IMG/VR virus record: IMGVR_UViG_3300035661_000193 | Location: 1-35,338 of that record | Source: a virus | Reading direction: 5' to 3' (one strand) | DNA length: 35,338 nucleotides | Shown: positions 21,022 through 28,364 of the stretch, one piece after another | How the letters are laid out: each line of letters starts with the position of its first letter | How positions within the stretch are numbered: position 1 is the first letter of the stretch | Notes under the pieces: generated by a model | What the model was told of the DNA's origin: nothing | Seen by the model: only the letters and a program-made list of their open reading frames with translations | Database searches by the model: none | Translations under genes and position numbers: made by a program

Positions 21022-21408
21022 ATGGAAGAAACTACAAATGTTATTCAGTTTCCGCTGAAGAACCCTCGAGCGCCTATTAAGACAGAAGAACAGACTGACG
21101 AAGTTATCTACACTGCTCAAATGTCTCACGTCGAACAAGCTGTTGAGTTTGTTGCGCCGATATTATTCTCATATCTATCGCAAGCAGGATTTTCTTTTGC
21201 AGAAATCAAGCCTGATGCTATTGAGAATGATGATGTAAAGAATGCAGCATTTCTTATTGAGTCAATTCGTTCTGTCTTATCGGCGAAGTATAATATCGAA
21301 CATCCATTCCAAGAGCTTGCTCAAGCAAGTTTCCAAGATCAGGAAGGTGGCGGTTTCAAATTAGCCGAATCCGTAAACATCACGTTCAAAAAAGCCAAGA
21401 CGGCATAA
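21022..21408 (+). CDS. Hypothetical protein upstream of RNase H
   Basis: This 128-residue protein begins MEETTNVIQFPLKNP, a pattern seen at the start of many phage proteins that bind replication partners, although I do not recognise the family. The middle is helical (HVEQAVEFVAPILFSYL), and the C-terminus is beta-like. It is the first gene after the 20960 promoter and precedes RNase H by 11 bases, so a replication or recombination role is possible. No catalytic motif is seen. Confidence 0.5.
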   Translation: MEETTNVIQFPLKNPRAPIKTEEQTDEVIYTAQMSHVEQAVEFVAPILFSYLSQAGFSFAEIKPDAIENDDVKNAAFLIESIRSVLSAKYNIEHPFQELAQASFQDQEGGGFKLAESVNITFKKAKTA

Positions 21409-21419
21409 GGAACTTCAAA

Positions 21420-22286
21420 GTGATTATTGTAGACCTCTCGCAGGTATGCATTTCCAATTTAATGATACAGCTAGGCCAACATACCAACACTGAACTTGAT
21501 GTTGGCCTACTGCGTCATATGATCCTGAACCAAATTCGGTTCTTAAATACTAAATTCCGCCAAGAGTATGGTGAGATGGTTATTGCTTGTGATAACCGTT
21601 ACTATTGGCGTAAGAAAGCATTTCCTCTTTACAAAGCACGGCGCAAAGTTGATCGTGCGGAATCTGATCTCGATTGGGATCAGATCTTCAAGGCTCTGCA
21701 CGAGGTGCGAGCTGAGCTGAAGGAATATTTCCCATACAGAGTCATTGAAGTAGACGGAGCTGAAGCTGATGATATCATCGGTTCCCTTTGCCATGTCTAT
21801 GGAAACGAAGACATGAACTTTGGCAAAAAGATTCTGATCGTTTCCGGGGATAAAGACTTCCTTCAGCTCCAGAAATATCAAAACGTCTTCCAGTATAATC
21901 CAACACAAAAGAAAAAGCTTGTTGAGAAAAATCCAACAGAGTTCTTGCTTGAGCATGTTATTCGTGGTGATACTGGTGATGGTGTTCCAAATATGCTGTC
22001 TGATGACGACACTTTGGTTACCGAAGGAAAACGCCAAACTCCTATCACTGCAAAGAAGTTAGCATCACTGAAGAACAGCATTCTTCAGAACATACTTCCT
22101 GAGCGAGAAGAGCGAAACTATTTCCGTAATCTGGAATTGATCTCACTCGATCATATTCCCACTGACATTCAAGACAAGATTATGGCCGAGTATGAAGCAC
22201 AAGGCGGCAAAGGGCGCGCGAAACTCTTTAACTACTTCATCAAATTCAAACTAAAAAACTTACAACAAAATATCGGAGAATTTTAA
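21420..22286 (+). CDS. T4-type RNase H / 5'-3' flap exonuclease
   Basis: This 288-residue FEN-family nuclease would remove RNA primers from lagging-strand fragments. The acidic metal motifs are in order and line up with T4 RNase H: IIVDLSQV, ACDNRYYWRKKAFPLYK, GAEADDIIG, SGDKDFLQL and GDTGDGVPN. The start is GTG 21420 with AAGGAA ten bases upstream. It overlaps the next gene by one base. The primase upstream and the exonuclease downstream complete a replication set. Confidence 0.9.
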   Translation: MIIVDLSQVCISNLMIQLGQHTNTELDVGLLRHMILNQIRFLNTKFRQEYGEMVIACDNRYYWRKKAFPLYKARRKVDRAESDLDWDQIFKALHEVRAELKEYFPYRVIEVDGAEADDIIGSLCHVYGNEDMNFGKKILIVSGDKDFLQLQKYQNVFQYNPTQKKKLVEKNPTEFLLEHVIRGDTGDGVPNMLSDDDTLVTEGKRQTPITAKKLASLKNSILQNILPEREERNYFRNLELISLDHIPTDIQDKIMAEYEAQGGKGRAKLFNYFIKFKLKNLQQNIGEF

Positions 22287-22783
22287 TGAAACTAGGTATC
22301 GCAGAGATCCTTGAATCCACAGCAAAACTCAAGACAAAGTCGGAACGTATCGACTTTCTTCGTAAGCACAATTCCAATGCGTTGATGACCATTCTTGATT
22401 GTGCATTCAATCCGGATATCGTATGGAATCTTCCAGAAGGAACTCCTCCATATAAGGTGTCCGATGTTCTTGACGGTGAAGGTATGCTTTACCAAGAAAT
22501 CCGTCGTCTTTATCTATTCATGAAAGATCGTGGTTCTTCAATTGAAGGCAAACAGCACACTTTGAAGCGTGAAGCTCTGTGGCTTGGTCTTCTCAACTCA
22601 GTTACTGAAGCAGATGCAAAGCTGCTTTGTGCGATTAAGGACAAGAGACTTCCTTCCAATCTTCGTCCTATTACGCTACCATTGGTTCAAGAAGCCTTCC
22701 CAGGATTTCTTGCACATGTCAAGGTAACGTATGATAAAAAGTCTAAGGAAGAACCAGCACCAGCAGAGAGTGAGAATGTCTAA
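22286..22783 (+). CDS. Conserved T4-like protein (DUF6433-like)
   Basis: This 165-residue protein starts MKLGIAEILESTAKL and contains LPEGTPPYK and LVQEAFPGFL. I recall this as the DUF6433 family of T4-like phages, next to replication genes; the number is from memory. It is largely helical with no catalytic motif. It overlaps the RNase H stop by one base and the next start by 8. Its place next to RNase H, where T4 has other replication genes, suggests a helper role. I found no clear match to the gp59 helicase loader. Confidence 0.6.
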   Translation: MKLGIAEILESTAKLKTKSERIDFLRKHNSNALMTILDCAFNPDIVWNLPEGTPPYKVSDVLDGEGMLYQEIRRLYLFMKDRGSSIEGKQHTLKREALWLGLLNSVTEADAKLLCAIKDKRLPSNLRPITLPLVQEAFPGFLAHVKVTYDKKSKEEPAPAESENV

Positions 22784-23021
22784 GTCTAAGAAAGAGTACC
22801 ACAACAAGTACAACCACGATATCCAGGATGACGAAGTCACAAAGGAACGTCGATCCAATCACTACCAACACCGAATGGATCTTCGAAAAGAGCGTGCTCT
22901 TAAGACTAAAAATGTTGAGGCATTTCAACAGTTAGAAAATGCCGATGAAGGTGAAGACGAGGATTATGTCTCGTTTTATTCTCAAGAAGATGATGAAGAC
23001 TGGAGACAGTATTTGAAATGA
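22776..23021 (+). CDS. Small charged hypothetical protein
   Basis: This 81-residue protein starts at ATG 22776. Its N-terminal half is basic (MSKSKKEYHNK, KERRSNHYQHRMDLRKERAL) and its C-terminal half is acidic (ADEGEDEDYVSFYSQEDDEDW). This split charge is common in small phage nucleic-acid or protein-binding factors. It overlaps both neighbours by 8 and 4 bases. I know no family for it. Confidence 0.55.
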   Translation: MSKSKKEYHNKYNHDIQDDEVTKERRSNHYQHRMDLRKERALKTKNVEAFQQLENADEGEDEDYVSFYSQEDDEDWRQYLK

Positions 23022-23257
23022 CAACCTTCAATTTTTATGATAAGGCTTTGGATAAACTCCATCTCGTAGATGGAACCATAGCTGATGCAGAAGCCTTCGA
23101 GAAGGCAAATCCCCATCTCGAATGGCTTGCAGCAGCTCCACTGATTCACTCAGGTTCAGGCATGAAAAAGCCTGACCAGGGTTTTAGAGATGTTCTTCGC
23201 ACAATCAAGAAGGGCAACTCTAAAGGTTTGACTAAAGCGCAAATTAATACTTTCTGA
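23018..23257 (+). CDS. Small hypothetical protein
   Basis: This 79-residue protein overlaps the previous gene by 4 bases (ATGA). It has an aromatic and acidic first half and a C-terminal basic helix (FRDVLRTIKKGNSKGLTKAQ). There is no signal peptide, membrane segment or known motif. It ends 11 bases before the macrodomain-like gene. Function unknown. Confidence 0.5.
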   Translation: MTTFNFYDKALDKLHLVDGTIADAEAFEKANPHLEWLAAAPLIHSGSGMKKPDQGFRDVLRTIKKGNSKGLTKAQINTF

Positions 23258-23268
23258 ATGGTTATAAT

Positions 23269-23616
23269 ATGGCACGCATTTTTGTTTTTGGTTCAAACCT
23301 CGCTGGTAGGCACGGTGCAGGTTCTGCGAAGACTGCTAGGACTGTCTACGGAGCTAAATATGGAATTGGCGTTGGTCCAACTGGGTCTGCGTATGCGATT
23401 CCGACGAAGGATGCAAATCTAAAAGTTCTTCCTTTGGAAATCATAAAACAGCATGTAGAAGCTTTTGTGGAATATGCAAGATTTCACGAAGAGCATACTT
23501 TTGATGTGGTTGCTATTGGTTGTGGTCTTGCTGGTTACAAACCAAAACAGATTGCACCACTTTTTGGTGATGACGTTCCCGACAATGTTAATTTACCTGA
23601 CGAGTTTCTAAAATGA
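23269..23616 (+). CDS. Macrodomain-like protein (A1S_2505-type phage family)
   Basis: This 115-residue protein has FVFGSNLAGRHGAGSAKTA and the later GCGLAGYKP, with YAIPTKD between. I recall this from a small phage and bacterial family named after A1S_2505; the Gly-rich loops suggest a macrodomain fold that binds ADP-ribose. If so, it could remove or read ADP-ribose marks, a known battleground between phage and host. The fold is inferred by pattern only. It overlaps the lipoprotein gene by 4 bases. Confidence 0.6.
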   Translation: MARIFVFGSNLAGRHGAGSAKTARTVYGAKYGIGVGPTGSAYAIPTKDANLKVLPLEIIKQHVEAFVEYARFHEEHTFDVVAIGCGLAGYKPKQIAPLFGDDVPDNVNLPDEFLK

Positions 23617-23837
23617 CGAAATTGTTTGCTGTAGCATCTCTTGCACTTTTTCTTGTTGGTTGTTCAGCATCAGCTGATGATCCGAAGTATGCCGAATATC
23701 AGCAGTATAGAAAAGAACGCGTCCTCGTTAAGGTTTGCCATTCCGGTGAAAAGATCTGGCAATGGCAAGGTAAATTATGGGCAAAAGGTCCTCGTTATCC
23801 TGACGAGACTGTAGCAAGCATAGAGGTTTGTACTTGA
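23613..23837 (+). CDS. Small lipoprotein
   Basis: This 74-residue protein has a classical lipoprotein signal: MTKLFAVASLALFLVGC, with lipidation expected at Cys17 after the LVGC lipobox. The mature part has two further Cys residues and Trp-rich WQWQGKLW. Phage lipoproteins on the host envelope can block entry by related phages, but this is only a possibility here. It overlaps the macrodomain-like gene by 4 bases and the exonuclease start by 4. Confidence 0.65.
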   Translation: MTKLFAVASLALFLVGCSASADDPKYAEYQQYRKERVLVKVCHSGEKIWQWQGKLWAKGPRYPDETVASIEVCT

Positions 23838-24523
23838 ACTTTAAATTATCGCTTTTACCAAAAGTAGAACTTACGACAGAAACATTACACGGTGGCCGTT
23901 ATTACATCACGCCAGAAGGAAATAAATATCCGTCAGTTACTACCGTACTTGGACGAGCCTCAAACATGGACTGGCTTGATGCATGGAAAAAGCGCGTTGG
24001 TGAGGCAGAAGCGAAAAGAATCTCGGAGCTCGCAATGCGGAAAGGCACCGCTGTCCATGAGCTCTGTGAGCACTTTCTCACGAATGACCCAATGTTCAAG
24101 TTCCTCAAACTTCGATCAATGCCCACCACACTCAGCTCCTTCCTTTCTGTGGAGCCAATCCTCAAAGCAAATGTTCGAGAAATCTACGGAATCGAATACC
24201 CATTATATTCAGACGTTCTTCAAACGGCTGGGCGAGCTGATGGGATTGTCAATTACATGGGTAAGTCTGTTATCCTTGATTTCAAGACCACAAAGTCTTG
24301 GGAACTCAAACAAGAAGATGACATCTTAAACTACTTCCTCCAGACTACTGCTTATGGCATCATGACTACTGAACGAACCGGCATGAAAATTGACGGCGTA
24401 GTTATTCTTATGATTTCAGAATCTAATCCTCCTCAAGTCTTCGGACGGTCACTCGATAAATATTATCGAAAGACAATGGAGCTATTTGATGCGCAAGCCA
24501 AGATCGAAGCCTCTCGTTCATAA
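23834..24523 (+). CDS. PD-(D/E)XK exonuclease, Cas4/RecB-like
   Basis: This 229-residue protein is of a type common in T4-like phages. KYPSVTTVLG lies near the start, followed by GTAVHELCEHF with a catalytic His, then GRADGIV and ILDFKTTK with the core D...D-x-K residues, and a Gln-rich QTTAYG motif. The set fits a RecB/Cas4-type nuclease that acts on DNA ends. The start is TTG 23834, chosen because GAGG lies seven bases upstream; TTG 23828 would be too close to it. It overlaps the next gene by 35 bases. Confidence 0.8.
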   Translation: MNFKLSLLPKVELTTETLHGGRYYITPEGNKYPSVTTVLGRASNMDWLDAWKKRVGEAEAKRISELAMRKGTAVHELCEHFLTNDPMFKFLKLRSMPTTLSSFLSVEPILKANVREIYGIEYPLYSDVLQTAGRADGIVNYMGKSVILDFKTTKSWELKQEDDILNYFLQTTAYGIMTTERTGMKIDGVVILMISESNPPQVFGRSLDKYYRKTMELFDAQAKIEASRS

Positions 24524-24911
24524 GAATGAAGATGGTGAACCCGAACTTCGGGTAGGACTTATCAAAAAATATGAAGGAATCTTAAAGGTTACAGCAGGTG
24601 TTGTAGCTTCTGTAGGTGTGCTTTATACAGCTGCTTGGGGAATCGGTGTAGCGCCGATCACTAATGCTAAGACTGCTGAAATGGTTGAAGAACATATCAA
24701 GACTCATAGACTTGAGATTGTTCAGAACTTTAAGGATGACTTTAAGGCACAGAACGAAAAGATCAAAGAACTTGATACAGCTGTGCGTGGTATCGCTGAT
24801 CAGAACGTCCGAACAGATGAACGTACTAAAGCCATTATCGAAGAACAGAAACAACAGCGCGATATTCAGAATCGTATTCTTCAAGGTATCGACAAAATTC
24901 AACAGAAGTAA
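24489..24911 (+). CDS. Membrane-anchored coiled-coil protein
   Basis: This 140-residue protein has a basic N-terminus, then a hydrophobic stretch (residues about 31-52, VTAGVVASVGVLYTAAWGIG) and a long charged coiled coil (about 65-140). This is the reverse of the XhlA-like layout at 5712. It begins inside the exonuclease gene, with GGAG eight bases before ATG 24489. No family is recognised; a membrane-linked scaffold or lysis-timing role is possible. Confidence 0.55.
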   Translation: MRKPRSKPLVHKNEDGEPELRVGLIKKYEGILKVTAGVVASVGVLYTAAWGIGVAPITNAKTAEMVEEHIKTHRLEIVQNFKDDFKAQNEKIKELDTAVRGIADQNVRTDERTKAIIEEQKQQRDIQNRILQGIDKIQQK

Positions 24912-24913
24912 TT

Positions 24914-25498
24914 ATGATTGCTAATTTATGGTATACACCGGTAGCGGTGGTTGATTTGAAACCTCACTTTAAGAACTTCGAAGCTGCAACTGAATTAATG
25001 CTTGCAGTATGGCCTAAGCCAAATCCTTTCAACAAATTTGAATTGTGGCATACCCCAGAGTTTTCAGAGTTGTATTCTGCAATTCACTTTGAGGTCAAAA
25101 AGTTTACTTCTGAAGTGTTTCTTGAAGATGAATTAGTCTTTACTGATGGTTACTTCAACCAGTATTTCTCTGGTGAAAAGAACACTCCTCACCATCATGC
25201 TTATGCTAAAGCTATTGCAGTGTATAATGTTGATGCTCCACCAGATTCAGGTGATTTACTGTTGCATGATCCTCGAGGAGCTGTAGATTGGGAAAATATC
25301 ACTGAAGAATCTTCTCGTGGTAGAGTTGCAGATAGAGCTTTCGTTCGCATCAATCCTGTTCCAGGCTCTCTTGTGATTTGTCCAGCCTATCTTATTCATA
25401 GTGTGGAAACCAATCTATCTAAAGAGGATAGACCGCGTATTACTATCGGGATAGATCTATTCTCAAAAAAATTGGTTGACAGATTCTCAACTTTATGA
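24914..25498 (+). CDS. 2OG-Fe(II) oxygenase-like protein
   Basis: This 194-residue protein resembles the putative 2OG-Fe(II) oxygenases of phages. Candidate iron ligands are in the His93-95 cluster (PHHHAY), with Asp119 in HDPRG nearby and a distal His162 in LIHSV; Arg175 (RPRITIGID) could bind 2-oxoglutarate. Such enzymes hydroxylate proteins, nucleobases or small molecules. T4-like phages carry several of unknown target. Its stop is just before the 25476 promoter region ends. Confidence 0.7.
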   Translation: MIANLWYTPVAVVDLKPHFKNFEAATELMLAVWPKPNPFNKFELWHTPEFSELYSAIHFEVKKFTSEVFLEDELVFTDGYFNQYFSGEKNTPHHHAYAKAIAVYNVDAPPDSGDLLLHDPRGAVDWENITEESSRGRVADRAFVRINPVPGSLVICPAYLIHSVETNLSKEDRPRITIGIDLFSKKLVDRFSTL

Positions 25499-25504
25499 TA
25501 ATAT
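25476..25504 (+). promoter_or_regulatory. Sigma-70-type promoter
   Basis: TTGACA (25476-25481) lies inside the 3' end of the oxygenase gene, with TAATAT (25499-25504) after 17 bases. It fits the same pattern as the other promoters here (GGTTGACAGAT). It would start near 25511, ahead of the small ORF at 25536. Confidence 0.6.
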
Positions 25505-25535
25505 CTAATTATAATGATAGAGGATCATCCACACT

Positions 25536-25625
25536 ATGCCTCTTGAAACCTTCAATAATCTGAAGGAAGTGCTTCGCCGATCTATCACTCTTGCTCAACT
25601 TTCAACATTTGGAAACATTGCATGA
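25536..25625 (+). CDS. Small 29-residue ORF
   Basis: ATG 25536 opens a 29-residue frame (MPLETFNNLKEVLRRSITLA and nine more residues), whose stop overlaps the next start (ATGA). GAGG lies upstream. It is the first ORF after the 25476 promoter. The overlap favours a real small gene; no function can be given. Confidence 0.45.
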   Translation: MPLETFNNLKEVLRRSITLAQLSTFGNIA

Positions 25626-26017
25626 TTTTAAGTAAAGATTCTTGGTTCGTCCGCTATTGGATTCGCTGGGGCTGTACTGTGCGTGGATTTGCAACTATTA
25701 CGGACCATACGTGTTACAACTATACTGGCACCAACATCTGCCAACTCGGTCGTATTGCATTGATCTACGCGCCGATCAAAACATTGATTGTCGGTTTCAT
25801 TCTGTACAATCTGATTTTGGTTCCGATATTTACCAAGCCGCTCGCGGCGTTACTGTTTCTTATTGCTGGCGCAGGTATTGCTCTCGCTGCTTTCGGTATC
25901 ATTTGGACCCTTGTCAAGTTAGGCGGCGCTGTAAGCAAAACTGAACTGTTTACTTTTACCGGGGAATATGTAGCTGCAAAGAAGGGCCGCTTCTGTACAA
26001 AGGTTGAGATCGAATGA
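25622..26017 (+). CDS. Membrane protein of unknown function
   Basis: This 131-residue protein has two predicted membrane segments at about residues 45-70 (LIYAPIKTLIVGFILYNLIL) and 75-100 (ALLFLIAGAGIALAAFGIIW). The N-terminus has three Cys residues and the C-terminus is basic. It is coupled to small ORFs on both sides by ATGA overlaps. It could be a holin-like or envelope protein, but the family is not recognised. Confidence 0.55.
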   Translation: MILSKDSWFVRYWIRWGCTVRGFATITDHTCYNYTGTNICQLGRIALIYAPIKTLIVGFILYNLILVPIFTKPLAALLFLIAGAGIALAAFGIIWTLVKLGGAVSKTELFTFTGEYVAAKKGRFCTKVEIE

Positions 26018-26097
26018 ATGATGGTCTTGAGCCATTTGGCGAAGTTCCTGATCAGAGCTCGAATATTTGGCTTGTTATTCTTGGTCTAGCTGGATAA
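26014..26097 (+). CDS. Small 27-residue ORF with hydrophobic tail
   Basis: ATG 26014 overlaps the previous stop (ATGA). The 27-residue peptide ends in a hydrophobic stretch (SSNIWLVILGLAG), which could insert in the membrane with the neighbouring two-segment protein. The metalloprotease start follows after 4 bases. Its existence is supported only by the overlap. Confidence 0.4.
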   Translation: MNDGLEPFGEVPDQSSNIWLVILGLAG

Positions 26098-26101
26098 ACC
26101 G

Positions 26102-26593
26102 ATGTATATCAAGATTACTAAGACCAAAGGGTCTATAGTTTTCGACCGAGAAAAGTGGAAAGAAGTACGCAAGGAATTACAAGACGCAGCTGAGTTCTTT
26201 GCTATTCAGATGTTAGGTTCTCGACTTGCTAAAAATATTGCAATTCGTCTTCATCTTGAAGCAGGCAAGACTCTTGATTATTCAGGATGGTCACTTTGGG
26301 AAGATGATCGATTTAGACCGCGTGAATTTACTATTCGGTTGAATGTATCTCTTATTCCAGATTGGGAAACTCTTATCGAGACTCTTGCTCATGAGTTTAT
26401 TCACGTCCGTCAGTTTGCTCGAGGTTATCTCAAGCAGTATTGGCGGGCTAATCCTGGAGTAATGCATTGGCATGGTAAGCCATACAACATTTATCGACTT
26501 CAGTATTGGGAATTGCCGTGGGAAATTGAAGCATACAGCTTAGATTTTATCTTTGCTGAAGAATATCTAGAAAGATCGGAATTTGAGTTATGA
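26102..26593 (+). CDS. Zinc metalloprotease-like protein (HExxH)
   Basis: This 163-residue protein has the HEFIH motif (His97, Glu98, His101), preceded by LIETLA. A later Glu in WEIEA (residue 141 or 143) could be the third zinc ligand, as in SprT-like proteases, which cleave DNA-protein crosslinks. Assignment to SprT is tentative; the catalytic motif itself is clear. There is no signal peptide, so it acts in the cytosol. It overlaps the next small gene by 4 bases. Confidence 0.7.
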   Translation: MYIKITKTKGSIVFDREKWKEVRKELQDAAEFFAIQMLGSRLAKNIAIRLHLEAGKTLDYSGWSLWEDDRFRPREFTIRLNVSLIPDWETLIETLAHEFIHVRQFARGYLKQYWRANPGVMHWHGKPYNIYRLQYWELPWEIEAYSLDFIFAEEYLERSEFEL

Positions 26594-26712
26594 ATGAGGA
26601 TATCAAAATTGCAAAGGCGCTCGCCACCGCCTTCTATGAGGGTAAGTTTGGTGAAGGAACCAAACAGGCAGCGTCTGAAGCAGATGCAAATTGGAGCAAT
26701 TTCATCGAATAA
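26590..26712 (+). CDS. Small hypothetical protein
   Basis: This 40-residue protein has an ATG overlapping the metalloprotease stop (ATGA). The peptide MNEDIKIAKALATAFYEGKF and the Trp-Ser-Asn tail look protein-like and soluble. I recall similar small phage proteins, without a known role. The next ORF starts 31 bases later. Confidence 0.5.
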   Translation: MNEDIKIAKALATAFYEGKFGEGTKQAASEADANWSNFIE

Positions 26713-26743
26713 GCCCGTGAAGTCTATACGGACGTAATGGCCG

Positions 26744-26902
26744 ATGAATAAAGAGAAATTCGGAGTCGATATACTCCACGGAATAAAGAAAGGCGAATTA
26801 GTTGTTATCCTTGCCAAGGAAGGCGTTGGAAAAACTATATTCAGAGAACAAAATGACGATAAACGGAAACGATTTGATAGCTTGGGGATTCAAGCCAGGT
26901 AA
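26744..26902 (+). CDS. Short P-loop ORF, probable truncated ATPase
   Basis: ATG 26744 opens a 52-residue frame with a Walker A-like motif AKEGVGKT after ILHGIKKGELVVIL, the typical start of RecA/DnaB-type ATP-binding cores. After the P-loop the sequence turns to charged residues and stops inside the RtcB gene in another frame. The rest of an ATPase is missing, so this looks like a remnant of a recombined gene, or a very small P-loop protein. RtcB starts at 26853 within it. Confidence 0.45.
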   Translation: MNKEKFGVDILHGIKKGELVVILAKEGVGKTIFREQNDDKRKRFDSLGIQAR

Positions 26903-28280
26903 GTATTTCAATGAAGCTATTTCAGCGGCAAATCAGTACAAGCATCTCGGTGCTTCGGATGAAAAGATTATTGAAGTAATCAATAACCTTGTTCCAGTGC
27001 CTGAGCCAGAAATTCTTATGCGGACGAATGCAAAGCCGTATGAAATCTTTTTGGATGCAGAGACGGAAGCTGAGCAAAACAATCTTATCAATGTCAATCG
27101 CCATATGGATGCGCTTATGCGTGTTCCTACGATTGTCAAGGGAGCTGTTATGCCAGATGCGTGTCCTGCTGGTTCTGCAGAAGGTACCATTCCTGTTGGC
27201 GGTGTAGTTGCTGCTGAAGATGCCATTCATCCCGGTATGCATTCTGCTGATATTTGCTGTTCAGTTGCTATGACTCTCTTCAAGCGTGAAGATGATCCTC
27301 GGATTGTTCTTGATGCTGTTGGAGCAGTGACTCATTTTGGTCCTGGTGGCCGAAAGCGATCAGCAGGTGTCTGGAAGAAGCTTCCTGACTCATTCCAAGA
27401 TGCATTCGAGAATCCGTTCTTGAATGGTCTCGAGGAATATGCTCGCAACCACTTTGGAACTCAGGGCGATGGTAACCACTTTGCGTATGTTGGTCGATTG
27501 AAGTCAACTGGTCAAATCGCACTTATAACTCACCATGGTTCGCGAGGATTTGGTGCACAGCTTTACAAGCGTGGTATGGCGATTGCAAAGAAGCACACGT
27601 CGATTGTTGCGCCTCGAGTGCCTGGCCATAACGCTTGGATTAAGGCATCGTCAGAAGATGGTGAGAACTATTGGAAGGCACTGCAATGGATTCGCTTATG
27701 GACTAAGTATAACCACTATGCAATTCATGACTTGGTTACAAAGAAGATTGGTAATCAAGTTGTTGACCGCTTCTGGAATGAGCACAACTTTGTGTTCCAG
27801 AAGTCTGACGGACTGTTTTATCACGGCAAGGGAGCAACTCCAAATTGGAAGGGCTTCTCACCTGACGATGACGGACGAACTCTGATTCCACTTAACATGG
27901 CAGAGCCTATCCTTATTGCAGGCCACGTCGATATGAACCAATCGTTGGGCTTTTCTCCTCACGGAGCAGGCCGCAATTTGTCTCGTACTCAGTATCTTAA
28001 GGAAGGCGTAAAGCCAATTCCTGACGGCATTGATGCACGATTCTTCTGTGGTAAGGTGGATTATTCCGAACTACCTGGTGCTTACAAGAACGCGGATTCC
28101 GTGCAAAAGCAAATCCGCAAGTATGGACTTGCTGATATTACCGACACTATCGAGCCTTACGGCTGCTATATGGCTGGTAATTGGGAAGGCGAAGCACCTT
28201 GGAAGAAGAAGCGTGAAGCTAAGGCAGCTTCACGTCCAAACATGCAGCAAATTCTTGCTGAAGCTGCTGAAGACGAATAG
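26853..28280 (+). CDS. rtcB: RNA ligase RtcB
   Basis: This 475-residue RtcB joins RNA ends with 2',3'-cyclic phosphate and 5'-OH, and repairs or splices tRNA. Metal and active-site motifs are visible: HSADICCSV, GDGNHFAYV, HHGSRGFG, and SPHGAGRNLSR with the predicted guanylated His370. The start is set at ATG 26853, since an upstream frame lacks RtcB-like sequence. Phages may use it to counter host tRNA cleavage. It lies after a truncated P-loop ORF. Its stop is TAG. Confidence 0.93.
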   Translation: MTINGNDLIAWGFKPGKYFNEAISAANQYKHLGASDEKIIEVINNLVPVPEPEILMRTNAKPYEIFLDAETEAEQNNLINVNRHMDALMRVPTIVKGAVMPDACPAGSAEGTIPVGGVVAAEDAIHPGMHSADICCSVAMTLFKREDDPRIVLDAVGAVTHFGPGGRKRSAGVWKKLPDSFQDAFENPFLNGLEEYARNHFGTQGDGNHFAYVGRLKSTGQIALITHHGSRGFGAQLYKRGMAIAKKHTSIVAPRVPGHNAWIKASSEDGENYWKALQWIRLWTKYNHYAIHDLVTKKIGNQVVDRFWNEHNFVFQKSDGLFYHGKGATPNWKGFSPDDDGRTLIPLNMAEPILIAGHVDMNQSLGFSPHGAGRNLSRTQYLKEGVKPIPDGIDARFFCGKVDYSELPGAYKNADSVQKQIRKYGLADITDTIEPYGCYMAGNWEGEAPWKKKREAKAASRPNMQQILAEAAEDE

Positions 28281-28295
28281 TATGGATTTTTCTTA

Positions 28296-28324
28296 TTGAC
28301 TTTGACTTCATCATAGTGTAAATT
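28296..28324 (+). promoter_or_regulatory. Sigma-70-type promoter of the DUF932 gene
   Basis: TTGACT (28296-28301) and TAAATT (28319-28324) are 17 bases apart. The -10 lies between the arms of a 15-bp palindrome. Confidence 0.6.
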
Positions 28325-28344
28325 AACATTATGATGAAGTCAAA
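28301..28344. repeat. 15-bp perfect inverted repeat around the -10 box
   Basis: TTTGACTTCATCATA (28301-28315) and its exact reverse complement (28330-28344) flank 14 bases that contain the -10 box. The length and placement suggest a repressor or activator operator. As RNA it could also form a hairpin on read-through from rtcB, but no T run follows. Confidence 0.75.
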
Positions 28345-28364
28345 CTAAACTTGTAAGGAAACAA

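Noticed and set aside
22286-22783. T4 gp59-type helicase loader next to RNase H
   Set aside because: Position is suggestive, but the sequence pattern fits a DUF6433-like family and not gp59.
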